A stretch of DNA of 64,000 nt from Nocardia terrae (lineage in GTDB: Bacteria > Actinomycetota > Actinomycetes > Mycobacteriales > Mycobacteriaceae): positions 147,591 to 211,590 of the forward strand of contig NZ_WRPP01000013.1 in NCBI RefSeq assembly GCF_009760405.1, read 5' to 3'. Position 1 is the stretch's first letter. Every line of letters begins with the position of its first letter. Positions 24,465-32,361 of the stretch are shown here, piece by piece. The position numbers and the translations under genes were made by a program. The notes below the pieces were generated by a model that was not told the DNA's origin, did not search any database, and worked only from the letters and a program-made list of their open reading frames with translations.

Positions 24465-24779
24465 ATGGAGTCCGGGGAGGTTTTCAACCGTACTGACTGC
24501 TATTACTGCGGGCGCTCCCTAGCGTTAGGTGAGCACCGCATTTGCACGAGTGGGCTTAGGTGCCTTGTTCTGGCCTGTCATCATTGCGGCTCTATGGCGT
24601 ATTTTGCGACGGAGGACGGTTGGTCCTTTGCCTGTGTTGGGTGCGGTTCCTTCGTAGGCATCAGAAGGGATTACGTGGAGGCGGTGGATTGGTCCGCTCT
24701 TCGTCCTCCTCCGCGTATGAAGCCATCTTCTAAGCGTGCTGCGGCTAGGAATGTGGTTTTGCATCAGGTCCGGGACTGA
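24465..24779 (+). CDS. Small zinc-ribbon protein, unknown function
   Basis: A 104-residue protein with three metal-binding pairs: CYYCGRSL, LACHHCGS and FACVGCGSF. These suggest one or two zinc ribbons. A start at 24465 is preferred because GGGGAGGTG lies about 9 bases upstream; a longer frame opens at 24381. The C-terminus is basic. The 218 bases before it hold a short AGTGTC/GACACT hairpin and no gene I can support. Nucleic-acid binding is plausible but unproven. Confidence 0.65.
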   Translation: MESGEVFNRTDCYYCGRSLALGEHRICTSGLRCLVLACHHCGSMAYFATEDGWSFACVGCGSFVGIRRDYVEAVDWSALRPPPRMKPSSKRAAARNVVLHQVRD

Positions 24780-24867
24780 GCAAGATGGACTATTGGACAT
24801 CTTGAAAAGAACTCCGGAATCCAAAATGACAGACTCCTTGTAACAATCAATCGAGGAGGCTGACACC

Positions 24868-25128
24868 GTGGAAGAACTCCCGGAGATGCTAGCGGCCCAT
24901 CGAATCGGTCGCACAGAGCGAACAATCCGCGAGTGGTACTACCGAGGGCTAATCACCCGAAGGCGTAAGCATGGACTCAACATGTACCGGCTCAGCGAAT
25001 TGGAAGCGGTAATGAAAGACCATGGTTCCAACTGGGGCGGGAATCGACGCAAACCAAGCGATATGCCGAGATTCATCCGCCCGACCGTCTACCGCACAGA
25101 AACACTCGAAGTCAATGACACCGAATGA
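24868..25128 (+). CDS. MerR-like HTH small protein
   Basis: An 86-residue protein with a MerR/excisionase-type HTH: LPEMLAAHRIGRTERTIREW, then YYRGLITRRRKHGLNMYRL. GTG start at 24868 follows GAGGAGG by 9 bases, a strong site. It is longer than a minimal excisionase and could be a regulator of the following small genes. It overlaps the next gene by 14 bases. Confidence 0.7.
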   Translation: MEELPEMLAAHRIGRTERTIREWYYRGLITRRRKHGLNMYRLSELEAVMKDHGSNWGGNRRKPSDMPRFIRPTVYRTETLEVNDTE

Positions 25129-25543
25129 GGCATGGAATTTCGATCGGGAAGTTGGGTGGGTAGTCCGGGTTAAGAGCAAGTCCGGCTCAGGATCGGCGAA
25201 ATGGGCCGTGGTGTCGGGTGGACTCCTCCGTAAGAAGCTGAGTTTTACCCAACTTCAAAGTCTATGCGATGCGATCACCGATGCTGAGGAGTTTGGTATT
25301 AGCACCTGCGGCAATTGGACTGTAACCAAGATTTTGGATCGTAACAGCGTGCCGGGCTACGCAATTCTACATAACCGCGGTGGTAGGACATTTCCGATTG
25401 GACTTGCAGAGTTGCAGGCGGAGCCATTTCTTGCCTCCGCGTTCGCCGCACTCTCCTTGCGTGAAGAGCATCTAATCAATACCAGGAAGTCAAAGTTAAC
25501 ACATGACAGAAAACCTGTTTACAGAGCTGGCCAAGCTCGCTGA
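25115..25543 (+). CDS. Element protein of unknown function
   Basis: A 142-residue soluble protein beginning MTPNEAWNFDREVGWVV, overlapping the HTH gene, with no clear ribosome binding site of its own, so translational coupling is likely. Beta-rich N-terminus, a central LQSLCDAITDAEEFG helix and a basic tail. No family recognised. Confidence 0.6.
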   Translation: MTPNEAWNFDREVGWVVRVKSKSGSGSAKWAVVSGGLLRKKLSFTQLQSLCDAITDAEEFGISTCGNWTVTKILDRNSVPGYAILHNRGGRTFPIGLAELQAEPFLASAFAALSLREEHLINTRKSKLTHDRKPVYRAGQAR

Positions 25544-25709
25544 GCTAAACGCTCGAAAGGCTGAGTGGTTCCATATGAACGAACGGCCATACGGCGAAGA
25601 CTGCAAGCCATACCACTACAGCTATCGACGCGGGTACGGAGTATCTAACCCTCGCACCGCGTACCCGAAGTGCGTAGGCACGAACCCTTGGGAGGGAATC
25701 AGCCAATGA
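25503..25709 (+). CDS. Small element protein, Tyr/Arg-rich
   Basis: A 68-residue frame (MTENLFTELAKLAELNARKA, then YHYSYRRGYGVSNPRTAYP) overlapping the previous gene end and linked by ATGA to the next. Coupling on both sides supports translation. Function unknown. Confidence 0.55.
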   Translation: MTENLFTELAKLAELNARKAEWFHMNERPYGEDCKPYHYSYRRGYGVSNPRTAYPKCVGTNPWEGISQ

Positions 25710-25786
25710 GACCGGTAACCCTCATTTTCGCGATCATCGGGACGGTTTCTTTGATCATTGCCGCGTGTATCGCATTCCGTATGTAG
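25706..25786 (+). CDS. 26-residue membrane peptide
   Basis: ATGA overlap with the preceding gene; encodes a basic start MRPVTLIF and one hydrophobic helix (AIIGTVSLIIAACIAF) ending in RM. It could be a small inner-membrane protein or toxin-like peptide. GGGAGG lies 12 bases upstream. Confidence 0.5.
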   Translation: MRPVTLIFAIIGTVSLIIAACIAFRM

Positions 25787-25812
25787 ACCAGATAAGATTT
25801 GGGAGATAGACC

Positions 25813-26781
25813 TTGACTAAGAAGAACACCGCCGTAACTGCCAACCAGGCGATCGCACATCTACACCATTTTAAGGACAAGGAGACCCGTAACCTTCTCC
25901 TCGCTGTCGCCGGTATCGGAATCCCTCTCACTGGGGTTGCTACTGAGCTGGAGAGCCTTCACACGATCGGGCAGCGGTTCGGCAGCCTGGAAGACGAATA
26001 TGCCGCACGGGCAACGCGTGTAGATTTTGAAGCCCTCGAAGCGCTCTCCTCTGACGGTGATGTGGCCGACCTTAAGGCGGTTCTTTGGCAGCTGATTTGC
26101 AAAGAGAACCTACCGACTGTTCAGAACAAGTACAGCACTGAGGTTGCGGCAGCGAGCCAGCTGGTTCGAAACGCTGCCTACGCCAATTCCATCGAATGGC
26201 TGTCTCAGCTATCGAACATTTACGCCAAGGAGCATGATTCCTTGTTCATGGCAGATGAGAACAATATTGATGAGACGCCACGGAAGAAGCTGGAGCGAGA
26301 ACAGCGGCGAAATACGCTTCGCAGCGTTGAGCAGGCTATTCGCGGATATCTCGGCGCAACCCTCGCGGGAAGTATTGACGAGAATATGAGCAACGCCCCG
26401 AAGGCTAGCCTTCTTGCTCGATACGAGTTCACCGTTGAACAATGGATTGCCGTTACCGTTCCCAAGCTCTACAGCATTCAGCGCAAAGCTACCGGACCGG
26501 GTGCATATGACTTTCAGCGAGTGAACCACTATGAGACTGCGGAGGAATTTGAGATTGCGCTAGCTCGGGCGGCTAGCGAGGTTGGCGCTAAGCCTCGACT
26601 CTTCCCCGGAACCTACCATGACCTTTCGGAAGAATATGACCGTATGGACCGCGAGGCTGACGCGCTTATCCGCTCCAAACATCAGGGCGGTTCCCTGGAG
26701 GAATTCAGCGCGGAAGAGTTGGCGATCGAAGCTCAGGTGCATTTCTGGCGAGAAATTCGAGAGAGTCGTAATAAGCAATGA
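25813..26781 (+). CDS. Largest unknown protein of the element (322 residues)
   Basis: Soluble, mostly helical and acidic, with no motif I recognise. Features include a Gly/Leu-rich segment near residues 28-45 (LLLAVAGIGIPLTGVATELE), a basic region KKLEREQRRNTLRSVEQAIRG-like near 155-175 and a C-terminal EEYDRMDREADALIRS. Start is TTG 25813 behind GGGAG. Its stop overlaps the next start (ATGA). Position in the early operon suggests a role in replication, regulation or helper interference; none can be shown. Confidence 0.6.
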   Translation: MTKKNTAVTANQAIAHLHHFKDKETRNLLLAVAGIGIPLTGVATELESLHTIGQRFGSLEDEYAARATRVDFEALEALSSDGDVADLKAVLWQLICKENLPTVQNKYSTEVAAASQLVRNAAYANSIEWLSQLSNIYAKEHDSLFMADENNIDETPRKKLEREQRRNTLRSVEQAIRGYLGATLAGSIDENMSNAPKASLLARYEFTVEQWIAVTVPKLYSIQRKATGPGAYDFQRVNHYETAEEFEIALARAASEVGAKPRLFPGTYHDLSEEYDRMDREADALIRSKHQGGSLEEFSAEELAIEAQVHFWREIRESRNKQ

Positions 26782-27032
26782 ACCGCCTGTCTGTCAACCG
26801 TAACCCCATTCGTGCTGACCGGGCCATGAAGGTGCTAACCCATGTGTCGCATTGCAAGATCATGCATCGCTCTAAACCGCTAGCCGTAACCAATGGCGTC
26901 GGCCTGAAAGAGAAGGCCGAGAAACTGGAGAAGCTGGGGTATGAAATACTTGTACCTTGGCAGCCTGCGAATATGACCGGCTCGTATGTGTGCTGGGTGC
27001 GCAAGCGGATCGTCTTGAATTTCGGCGACTAA
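26778..27032 (+). CDS. Small basic element protein
   Basis: An 84-residue protein coupled to the previous gene by ATGA. Very basic N-terminal half (MNRLSVNRNPIRADRAMKVL), then KEKAEKLEKLGYEILVPWQ and a C-terminal VCWVRKRIVLNFG. Possibly nucleic-acid binding by charge; no family recognised. Confidence 0.55.
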   Translation: MNRLSVNRNPIRADRAMKVLTHVSHCKIMHRSKPLAVTNGVGLKEKAEKLEKLGYEILVPWQPANMTGSYVCWVRKRIVLNFGD

Positions 27033-27141
27033 CCCCACTCAATATATCGGCTCGGGTGTCCACTGATTCCACCTGAGAGCGGGCAGGAAACGAAACCTAA
27101 GTAGCTTCCGTGGCCCGCACCCCAATGGACGAGAAAGTCAA

Positions 27142-27351
27142 ATGCAAGCCACCACCGAAGACCCAAGACAGAAACTACTCAGCATAGCGTTAGACGTAAA
27201 CGCTGAAGTGCACCGAGCCTACTGGGAAACCTGCAACTTCTACACGGATACAGCAGCCGGAATTGAGTTCGCAAAAACCCTCCATGCGCAAATGGTGACT
27301 ATCCAAGGCTTCGCGATGCTACTCGGGACAAGCCTCCTAAAAGAAGGGTGA
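27142..27351 (+). CDS. Small helical element protein
   Basis: A 69-residue, mainly helical protein (KLLSIALDVNAEVHRAYWE, then IEFAKTLHAQMVTIQGFAML). It lies 4 bases before the next gene, suggesting an operon. No family recognised. Confidence 0.55.
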   Translation: MQATTEDPRQKLLSIALDVNAEVHRAYWETCNFYTDTAAGIEFAKTLHAQMVTIQGFAMLLGTSLLKEG

Positions 27352-27355
27352 AGAA

Positions 27356-27979
27356 GTGGAACCACCTTTGAAGCCTGCCGACTGGCTGAGAGAATATCTA
27401 GCCCAGCACGGACCAACCGACCGCGAAAAGCTCATGCACGATGCTCACAGTAGCGGCTACAGCGAATCCCAGATGAAACGGGCATCCAAGAATATCGGTG
27501 TTCTATTCGAGAACATCAGCACCACCCCGAGGCGAACCGTTTGGAGCCTGCCAGGGCAAGAACTACCGGCCGTCGAACACTCCTCGAAGGCCGAGCTTCG
27601 CAATCCAAACATTGACGAGTTGCAGCTACTTAAAGACAGCCTGCATGAATTGGAAGTGCAGAAGGCAAATGCTCGGGGAGCTTCCTTCGCGCAGATTCAC
27701 CGGCAGTACATGCAAACCGTAGCGCGGATTACGGAGCTTGAAGCCGCCGCACCAACCAAGGAAGAGCGAGAAGCGTCCTGGCGAGTCGAATTGGTTAAAG
27801 CCGCAGACTGCACAGCCGAGCAAATCATTTGCGTACATGCCTACCCCAAATCGACCTACAGTCGTCAGATTATCCGGGAGGCATTCCGGGTAGTGTTCGA
27901 AAATGAAACCCCGGATGATACCCCTAACCCTCACGCGGACGAAGGGGACCGATTTGTTTACGAATGGGAGACGGCTTAG
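27356..27979 (+). CDS. Winged-helix protein with helical C-terminus, unknown
   Basis: A 207-residue protein. The first ~65 residues resemble the winged helix found at the C-terminus of RepA-like primase-helicases (DWLREYLAQHGPTDREKL, then SESQMKRASKNIGV, RRTVWSLPG). The middle (ELQLLKDSLHELEVQKANA, FAQIHRQYMQTVARITEL) is faintly like phage small terminase subunits. GTG start 27356 follows GAAG. DNA binding is likely; a packaging role is only a possibility. Confidence 0.55.
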   Translation: MEPPLKPADWLREYLAQHGPTDREKLMHDAHSSGYSESQMKRASKNIGVLFENISTTPRRTVWSLPGQELPAVEHSSKAELRNPNIDELQLLKDSLHELEVQKANARGASFAQIHRQYMQTVARITELEAAAPTKEEREASWRVELVKAADCTAEQIICVHAYPKSTYSRQIIREAFRVVFENETPDDTPNPHADEGDRFVYEWETA

Positions 27980-28317
27980 CAGCCGCTTGTCTGTCCGTGT
28001 GTTTTCTAGTCGGTACGGCAATTGGTACGGGCAGTTAGGCCGGTCAAATGCCCTGGTCAAATCCACTTGGCTCAGTCGGGACGGCCTTTTTTCAATTGCC
28101 GCGTGCGAGTGGATGCAAAGCCTGAGGGGCATCCGCTAAGGGGTGGGGAGGGGTCACTAGGTGGGTGTTAAGGGGCTCAGATTTGGACGTAGGGCCACTT
28201 TCCCGGGTTGCCCTTGGCTTCGTATGGTCAATCATTTCCGATTCGCCTACGGCCAAATTAGAAGGTCTTTCCAATTCATCTCGACACACATGCAGAGAAA
28301 GGGGGTGAACCATAGCT
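27980..28317. other. 338-base gap before the HNH gene
   Basis: No protein-like frame on either strand. It holds short direct repeats (GGTACGG twice near 28014-28030; GGTCAAAT twice near 28042-28060), a G-rich stretch at about 28140-28175 and AGAAAGGGGGTGA just before the HNH start. In phages the cos or pac site often lies next to HNH and terminase genes, so a packaging site is conceivable. Confidence 0.35.
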
Positions 28318-28617
28318 ATGGCTAGGACTGATACAGGCCATAGACGGCATAGGCGCAATAGGGAAAGATTGAAGCGACTTCGTGAGCCTTGCCATCTATG
28401 CGATGAGCCTATTGACTACTCGATTCCTTATCCTCATCCAGATTCTTTCGAAGCTGATCATGTGAAGCCTGTTTCTAAAGGCGGTTATCTTTTCGGAGAG
28501 TTGAGGGCTTCGCATAAGCGTTGTAATACCGCTCGCGGTAATCGTAGTGTTGATGAGTATAGAGATTCTATTCGCGTTGATTGTGTTGATCGGTTTCCTA
28601 CTTCTCGCGAATGGTAG
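28318..28617 (+). CDS. HNH endonuclease
   Basis: A 99-residue nuclease: Zn pair CHLCDEPIDY, catalytic DHVKPVSKGG (the first H of HNH) and SHKRCNTARGN with the last conserved His/Asn and Cys. Small HNH proteins of this type occur beside cos sites and terminases in phages and are needed for packaging in some; others act as mobile nucleases. AAAGGGGGTGA upstream is a strong ribosome binding site. Codon use is clearly AT-shifted. Confidence 0.88.
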   Translation: MARTDTGHRRHRRNRERLKRLREPCHLCDEPIDYSIPYPHPDSFEADHVKPVSKGGYLFGELRASHKRCNTARGNRSVDEYRDSIRVDCVDRFPTSREW

Positions 28618-28711
28618 TTAATTGGGCTTTGCTCGTGTGGGTGGGCCTATTGGTATAGGCTCTGGGGTTATAGATGGCCCTGGGGTATTGATTGGTTAGG
28701 GAGTGTTGGTT

Positions 28712-28963
28712 ATGGGTAATGATCCGTTGCGTTCGATGCTGGGCGGTTTGGCTGATAAGGCCGTGTTCAGCTTGGCGGACATCTTCGGCGTTGGTGAGGG
28801 TGTTTCTGTGCCGGAGGACGGTGCTGATTCGGCTGAGGGTGCTCCGGGTGAGGGCTTGGAGGCTTTCAGCACTGAGGAGCTTCAGGCGGAGATTGATCGG
28901 CGTAGGGACGCGGAGGAGGAGCTGGAGGAGTCCGGGTCTGTGTCTGCCCAGTCTGCGGAGTAA
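28712..28963 (+). CDS. Small acidic element protein
   Basis: An 83-residue protein: MGNDPLRSMLGGLADKAVF, an acidic Gly/Ala linker and a coiled C-terminus (FSTEELQAEIDRRRDAEEEL). Start 28712 has GGGAGTG upstream. A terminator follows. No family recognised. Confidence 0.55.
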   Translation: MGNDPLRSMLGGLADKAVFSLADIFGVGEGVSVPEDGADSAEGAPGEGLEAFSTEELQAEIDRRRDAEEELEESGSVSAQSAE

Positions 28964-28975
28964 CTGAGCATGTGT

Positions 28976-29013
28976 GCGGCCCCTTGGGAGATTGGTCCCA
29001 GGGGGCCGCTTTT
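28976..29013 (+). terminator. Intrinsic terminator after the small acidic gene
   Basis: 14-bp stem (28976-28989 with 28996-29009, one G-T pair), 6-base loop, then TTTT. It closes the plus-strand operon and also sits after the short minus-strand gene that ends at 29037. Confidence 0.88.
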
Positions 29014-29036
29014 CGTGTATCTACGGGCGGCTTGCG

Positions 29037-29204
29037 CTACGTGGACTGGTCCAGAGAGGAAAGCTGCCGGAGCTGTCCAAGGATGTCGTTCATCCCGTCC
29101 GTGAGTCGGTCTAGCTTCTCGTTGACGCCTTTGAAGTGGTCGGCTAGTGGCTGGTCGCCTAGGGATTGGCGGACTTGGTGGAAGCTTGCGGCTACGTCGT
29201 CCAT
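29037..29204 (-). CDS. 55-residue coiled-coil protein on the minus strand
   Basis: ATG at 29204 opens MDDVAASFHQVRQSLGDQP and continues with a heptad-like helix (FKGVNEKLDRLTDGMNDILG, then QLRQLSSL). The composition is clearly protein-like, unlike the opposite strand. No ribosome binding site is obvious. Its C-terminal helix resembles that of the 61-residue protein at 31983-32168. Confidence 0.5.
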   Translation of the reverse strand: MDDVAASFHQVRQSLGDQPLADHFKGVNEKLDRLTDGMNDILGQLRQLSSLDQST

Positions 29205-29263
29205 GGGGGCGACGATAGTTGTTAATCCGGTTTACGTGATCGGTTGAAGGGCAACAGTTCACG

Positions 29264-29470
29264 ATGGCTAGGGTGCCGCTCATGATGGAAGATCGCTGGT
29301 TGTCGCGGCAGGAAGCGGCAGGGTACTTGGGGGTTTCGCCGCACACGATGAGGGCATGGGCAGTGGAGCGGAAGGGGCCTAGGTTCTCGAAGGCTGCGGG
29401 TAGGGCTCGCTACTGGTCTGGTGATCTCAGGGATTTCATGCAGTCCGGCTATGTCGATTGGGCCTTATAG
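29264..29470 (+). CDS. Second excisionase/AlpA-like HTH protein
   Basis: A 68-residue protein with the HTH_17 pattern: WLSRQEAAGYLGVSPHTMRA, then ERKGPRFSKAAGRARYWSGD and LRDFMQSGY. The start may be 29264 or the inner ATG at 29282/29285. Having a second such gene besides 23208-23387 is notable: one may be the excisionase and the other an activator. Confidence 0.75.
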   Translation: MARVPLMMEDRWLSRQEAAGYLGVSPHTMRAWAVERKGPRFSKAAGRARYWSGDLRDFMQSGYVDWAL

Positions 29471-29654
29471 GTCACCGCGGATTCAGGAAACATGCTGCTG
29501 ACCGGGTGATCTTCAACAGCCGGCCTCGGTTGCCTGGGTCACAGGCCATTCAATCCTGTTGCGACACAGTCCCGAACACTAGGCATGTTGCGAATCATGT
29601 AGACAGTTGGGCTGTTTGGTTCACACCAGGCGTGACACAGAGCCTGTAGCACTG

Positions 29655-29694
29655 AGCCCCTCCGGCGGCATCTGGCGGATTGGCTGGAGGGGCT
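29655..29694. terminator. Inverted repeat between convergent genes
   Basis: AGCCCCTCC (29655-29663) and GGAGGGGCT (29686-29694) in the 270-base gap between the second HTH gene and the convergent PPC-domain gene. It probably ends one or both transcripts. Nothing else is seen in the gap. Confidence 0.5.
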
Positions 29695-29740
29695 GAGGCT
29701 GAAGGGTGTTGGACCTTCGGCGGGGGATGCTACCGATTGG

Positions 29741-30070
29741 TTAGGCGGGGAGCACGTAGGCACGAGCGAACCAGTGCCCTACCTGTGCCGAGTGGAGGTG
29801 TCCCGCTATGCCCCGGTCGCCTTGCACTGCCATCGTGGCGTGAACATGTACTACCCCGTCGCGGATTTCGCCTGTTCCGTGCATTTCGGCGGGCATGTTG
29901 TACGTGCTGATGATGTCGGCGGAGGCGTCGTGCACAGGCATGGTGGAGATGGTGAATGAGTCCACGGCACCGATGAGGGACACGATTGCCCCGTTGGTGA
30001 TGCCTGCCGTGTCGGCCTGCTGCTTGATCTCGGCGAGTAGTTCAGCGCTCTTGATCTCGAAGACATGCAT
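29741..30070 (-). CDS. PPC/DUF296-domain protein
   Basis: A 109-residue protein forming a complete PPC domain: FEIKSAELLAEIKQQADT, GAIVSLIGAVDSFTIST, MHGTGEIRDGVVHVHATM and GHLHSAQVGHWFARAYVL. In plants the domain joins AT-hooks; bacterial single-domain forms are trimers and some bind metal or DNA. It is unusual cargo for a small mobile element. ATG 30070 is chosen because the domain begins there. Confidence 0.85.
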   Translation of the reverse strand: MHVFEIKSAELLAEIKQQADTAGITNGAIVSLIGAVDSFTISTMPVHDASADIISTYNMPAEMHGTGEIRDGVVHVHATMAVQGDRGIAGHLHSAQVGHWFARAYVLPA

Positions 30071-30164
30071 GGTCGGGAGGGTAGAGCGCAGGGATGGGTG
30101 TCGGGGGTCTTTTCGGGTCTTCCATCCCCATGCCGTTAAACATGTATTTCGGGATGGTGATGGG

Positions 30165-31322
30165 CTAGATGCTGGTCCCCAGCCAGCTCGCGAACCCTGC
30201 CAGTGTCTCAGTTCTACGCTTCTCCGCTGCGGCAATCCCGTGCAACGTCTCCCTTACCGAGGGATGCAAGCGGGTCTGCTGCGGTGCGGCAACACGGGCC
30301 TTGTTCAGTGCCACCAGCGCCTTGTCCGGCTTCCCCGACATGAGCCATGCTCGGGCGTTGTCCTGCCAGTGGTGGGCAATCCTGGTCGGTGGAGCGTCTG
30401 GCCCGTGGGTGAGCTTCGCCCCGTCAAGTGCCGCCTTGTTCGGGTCTCCGGACTCCAGTTCGATTGCGTGCGCGTGGATATCGACGTTCAACGGTCCGAA
30501 CGCAGTCATATAGATGTCTGTCTCGCCGGTCTGATTAGCGAGGTCTCGGGCCGCTTGGATGTGGTCTATAGCGTTGGGGTAGTTGAGTTTCCGTGCTTCG
30601 TTGATCGCTCCGGCAAGGTGGGAGTAACCGGCTATCACCATGCCCTCACGGGTGTTGGCTGCCCCGTCGATAGCTGAGGTGATGAGCTGTCCCGCTATCT
30701 CGGATTCTCCGTAGTGGGTGAGCAGTCGTGCCCGTGCCAGGGCGGAGAACGCCCCATAGTTCGAGTCTGAGGCGAGAGGGGCGTAGCCGTCTGCAAGGTC
30801 CAGGGCGGGGAGAGCCAACATGAGGTGCCCTGTCCTGCGGGCAGACCATTCGGCAAGCACGTAGGCGGAAGTCAACAGGGTGTAGGCGCGGGCCTTCTCA
30901 ACCCCGGACAGTTCCCGTACGGCACCGTGGATACGTCGGATGAGGTCTGGAAGTACCTCGATTGTCTGCCTGGTGCGGTCGTTGCGGTAAAGCTGCTGTG
31001 CTGCCTCTAGATCGGCTTCAATCTGGGACAGGGGACCTGGGTCTACCGCTCGGGCGTATCGGCCCTCTGCGAGCAACACAGACAGGGCGTTAACGGCGTC
31101 GGACAGTGGTTTGCCGTCGTCGTAGGGTGCCCCGGTCAGTTGGTCGGGGGAGATACGCAAGGCTTTGGCGACTGCGGAGGTAAGCCCCGGCGATGCTGGC
31201 TCACGGCCTTGTTCGACGGCCTTAATCATGGACAGGGAGTAGTTCGACCTCTGCGCCAGCTGGCGTTGCCCTAGCCCAGCGATTTTCCGCTCTGCCGCGA
31301 TGCGCTGCCCAACATTCGCCAT
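30165..31322 (-). CDS. XRE-family regulator with helical-repeat C-terminus
   Basis: A 385-residue protein. N-terminal XRE HTH (MANVGQRIAAERKIAGLGQR, QLAQRSNYSLSMIKAVEQG) is followed by about 300 residues of TPR-like helices (SGVEKARAYTLLTSAYVLAE, SNYGAFSALARARLLTHYGE, NQTGETDIYMTAFGPLNVDI). This architecture is common in actinobacteria, where it can sense peptides or act as a regulator beside small DUF397-type genes. It is divergent from 31437-31757, so it probably controls that promoter. Start 31322 is fixed by the HTH. Confidence 0.88.
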   Translation of the reverse strand: MANVGQRIAAERKIAGLGQRQLAQRSNYSLSMIKAVEQGREPASPGLTSAVAKALRISPDQLTGAPYDDGKPLSDAVNALSVLLAEGRYARAVDPGPLSQIEADLEAAQQLYRNDRTRQTIEVLPDLIRRIHGAVRELSGVEKARAYTLLTSAYVLAEWSARRTGHLMLALPALDLADGYAPLASDSNYGAFSALARARLLTHYGESEIAGQLITSAIDGAANTREGMVIAGYSHLAGAINEARKLNYPNAIDHIQAARDLANQTGETDIYMTAFGPLNVDIHAHAIELESGDPNKAALDGAKLTHGPDAPPTRIAHHWQDNARAWLMSGKPDKALVALNKARVAAPQQTRLHPSVRETLHGIAAAEKRRTETLAGFASWLGTSI

Positions 31323-31436
31323 GTCTCGAGGGTAGTCCGGTGCCGGTCGTGGTGCAGGTGGAAAAGGTTGAGGTGAGCGGGCAATGCTGTCCCTTTCCTG
31401 TCCCTTGCCACCGTTGCCAGCGGCGAACCTTCTTTC

Positions 31437-31757
31437 ATGGCGGAAGGGGCAACCATGCGAGCGAACCCAACGGCGTTGTTGTACATAGACCCTGAGGTTT
31501 CCGGGGCCGCTCTGGAGTGGGACGTAGCGCAGTGTCGTCGGCTGGGCCGCAGACTCGGGTACGTCTTGGTGATCGTGCCGGAGTTCTCGGTTCTCGGCTT
31601 GGTGGATCAGGTTCGGGTAGCGGATGTGGACGCGGTGGTTGTGCCTAGCCCTGATCACCTGAGCGCGCCGCTTGTGGCTCTCCTGGCTGACACGGTGGAT
31701 GTGGAGTCAGTGCAGCCGCGTCGGTCTATCTGCCGTCCATCGGTGAGGTTGGCATGA
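31437..31757 (+). CDS. Small conserved-type protein, possible resolvase-N-like fold
   Basis: A 106-residue protein (MAEGATMRANPTALLYIDPE, LEWDVAQCRRLGRRLGYVLV, VDAVVVPSPDHLSAPLVALL). The alternating beta-alpha pattern and spacing resemble the N-terminal fold of serine recombinases, but no catalytic Ser/Arg motif or DNA-binding domain is present. Proteins like this often sit divergent from XRE regulators in actinobacterial elements. Coupled to the next gene by ATGA. Confidence 0.65.
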   Translation: MAEGATMRANPTALLYIDPEVSGAALEWDVAQCRRLGRRLGYVLVIVPEFSVLGLVDQVRVADVDAVVVPSPDHLSAPLVALLADTVDVESVQPRRSICRPSVRLA

Positions 31758-31993
31758 AGCCGTCTGGTGTTGCGGCCGACTTCGCCGTGTTGGCTATCTT
31801 GTCCGTGGGTGGTCTGATGACGGTTGATCAGCTGTCCCGTGAGGCTGGGCTTACGTCTTGGTCTACTCGTGCTGCTGTGGCCCGTCTGGAGGCTCGCGGG
31901 TTGATCGTGGATTCCCAGAGGCAAGGCCGCTGGCAGATCACAGACAGGGGGCGTGGAGCGTGGACGGTCAAGGGGAAGCGCTTCACGCTCTAG
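31754..31993 (+). CDS. Winged-helix regulator, MarR-like
   Basis: A 79-residue single winged helix: VLAILSVGGLMTVDQLSREA, TSWSTRAAVARLEARGLIVD and wing SQRQGRWQITDRGRGAW. It is translationally coupled to the upstream gene and lies opposite the XRE regulator, forming a compact three-gene control module at the right end of the element. Confidence 0.7.
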   Translation: MKPSGVAADFAVLAILSVGGLMTVDQLSREAGLTSWSTRAAVARLEARGLIVDSQRQGRWQITDRGRGAWTVKGKRFTL

Positions 31994-32168
31994 GCGGTAG
32001 CTTCCTGTTGATCTCGTCCAGGGTATTGCTCATCTTTTCCAGGAGGTGGAGAAACACGCCTGCCTGATCGTGAAAGTTGAACGGCTCAACTAGCGGATCG
32101 GGATCTATCTCAAAGGACTTCCGGATTGCCGCCAGGTGCTCAGTCATGATCTGGGGAAATGAACGCAT
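31983..32168 (-). CDS. 61-residue helical protein
   Basis: ATG 32168 with GGAG 9 bases upstream; encodes MRSFPQIMTEHLAAIRKSFE and a coiled C-terminus (FLHLLEKMSNTLDEINRKLP). It overlaps the end of the convergent winged-helix gene by 11 bases. No family recognised; it resembles the 29037-29204 product in overall form. Confidence 0.55.
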   Translation of the reverse strand: MRSFPQIMTEHLAAIRKSFEIDPDPLVEPFNFHDQAGVFLHLLEKMSNTLDEINRKLPPRA

Positions 32169-32361
32169 GTCGGGGCTCCTTGCTTGCGTGGATGTGAGCC
32201 CTAGGTAGATCGTTTTGCGTGGCTGGTGCGTTGCTCCCTCTTGGTTTGCCGATGGCAAGATTTCGGCAAGTAGCCGCAATCAACCGTTGTGATTGGCTGT
32301 GCATCGTTGGTATTGCCTATAGGGTCTGAGCTGGGCGTTTGACGCATCTTAGCTGGGGGTG

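Noticed and set aside
27356..27979. Firm call of a small terminase subunit
   Set aside because: The similarity is limited to a short helical pattern; the N-terminal winged helix fits RepA-type proteins equally well, so only unknown DNA-binding protein is claimed.
31323..31658. 112-residue N-terminal extension of the XRE regulator
   Set aside because: The upstream frame has no protein-like character and overlaps the divergent gene; the HTH starts at the ATG at 31322.
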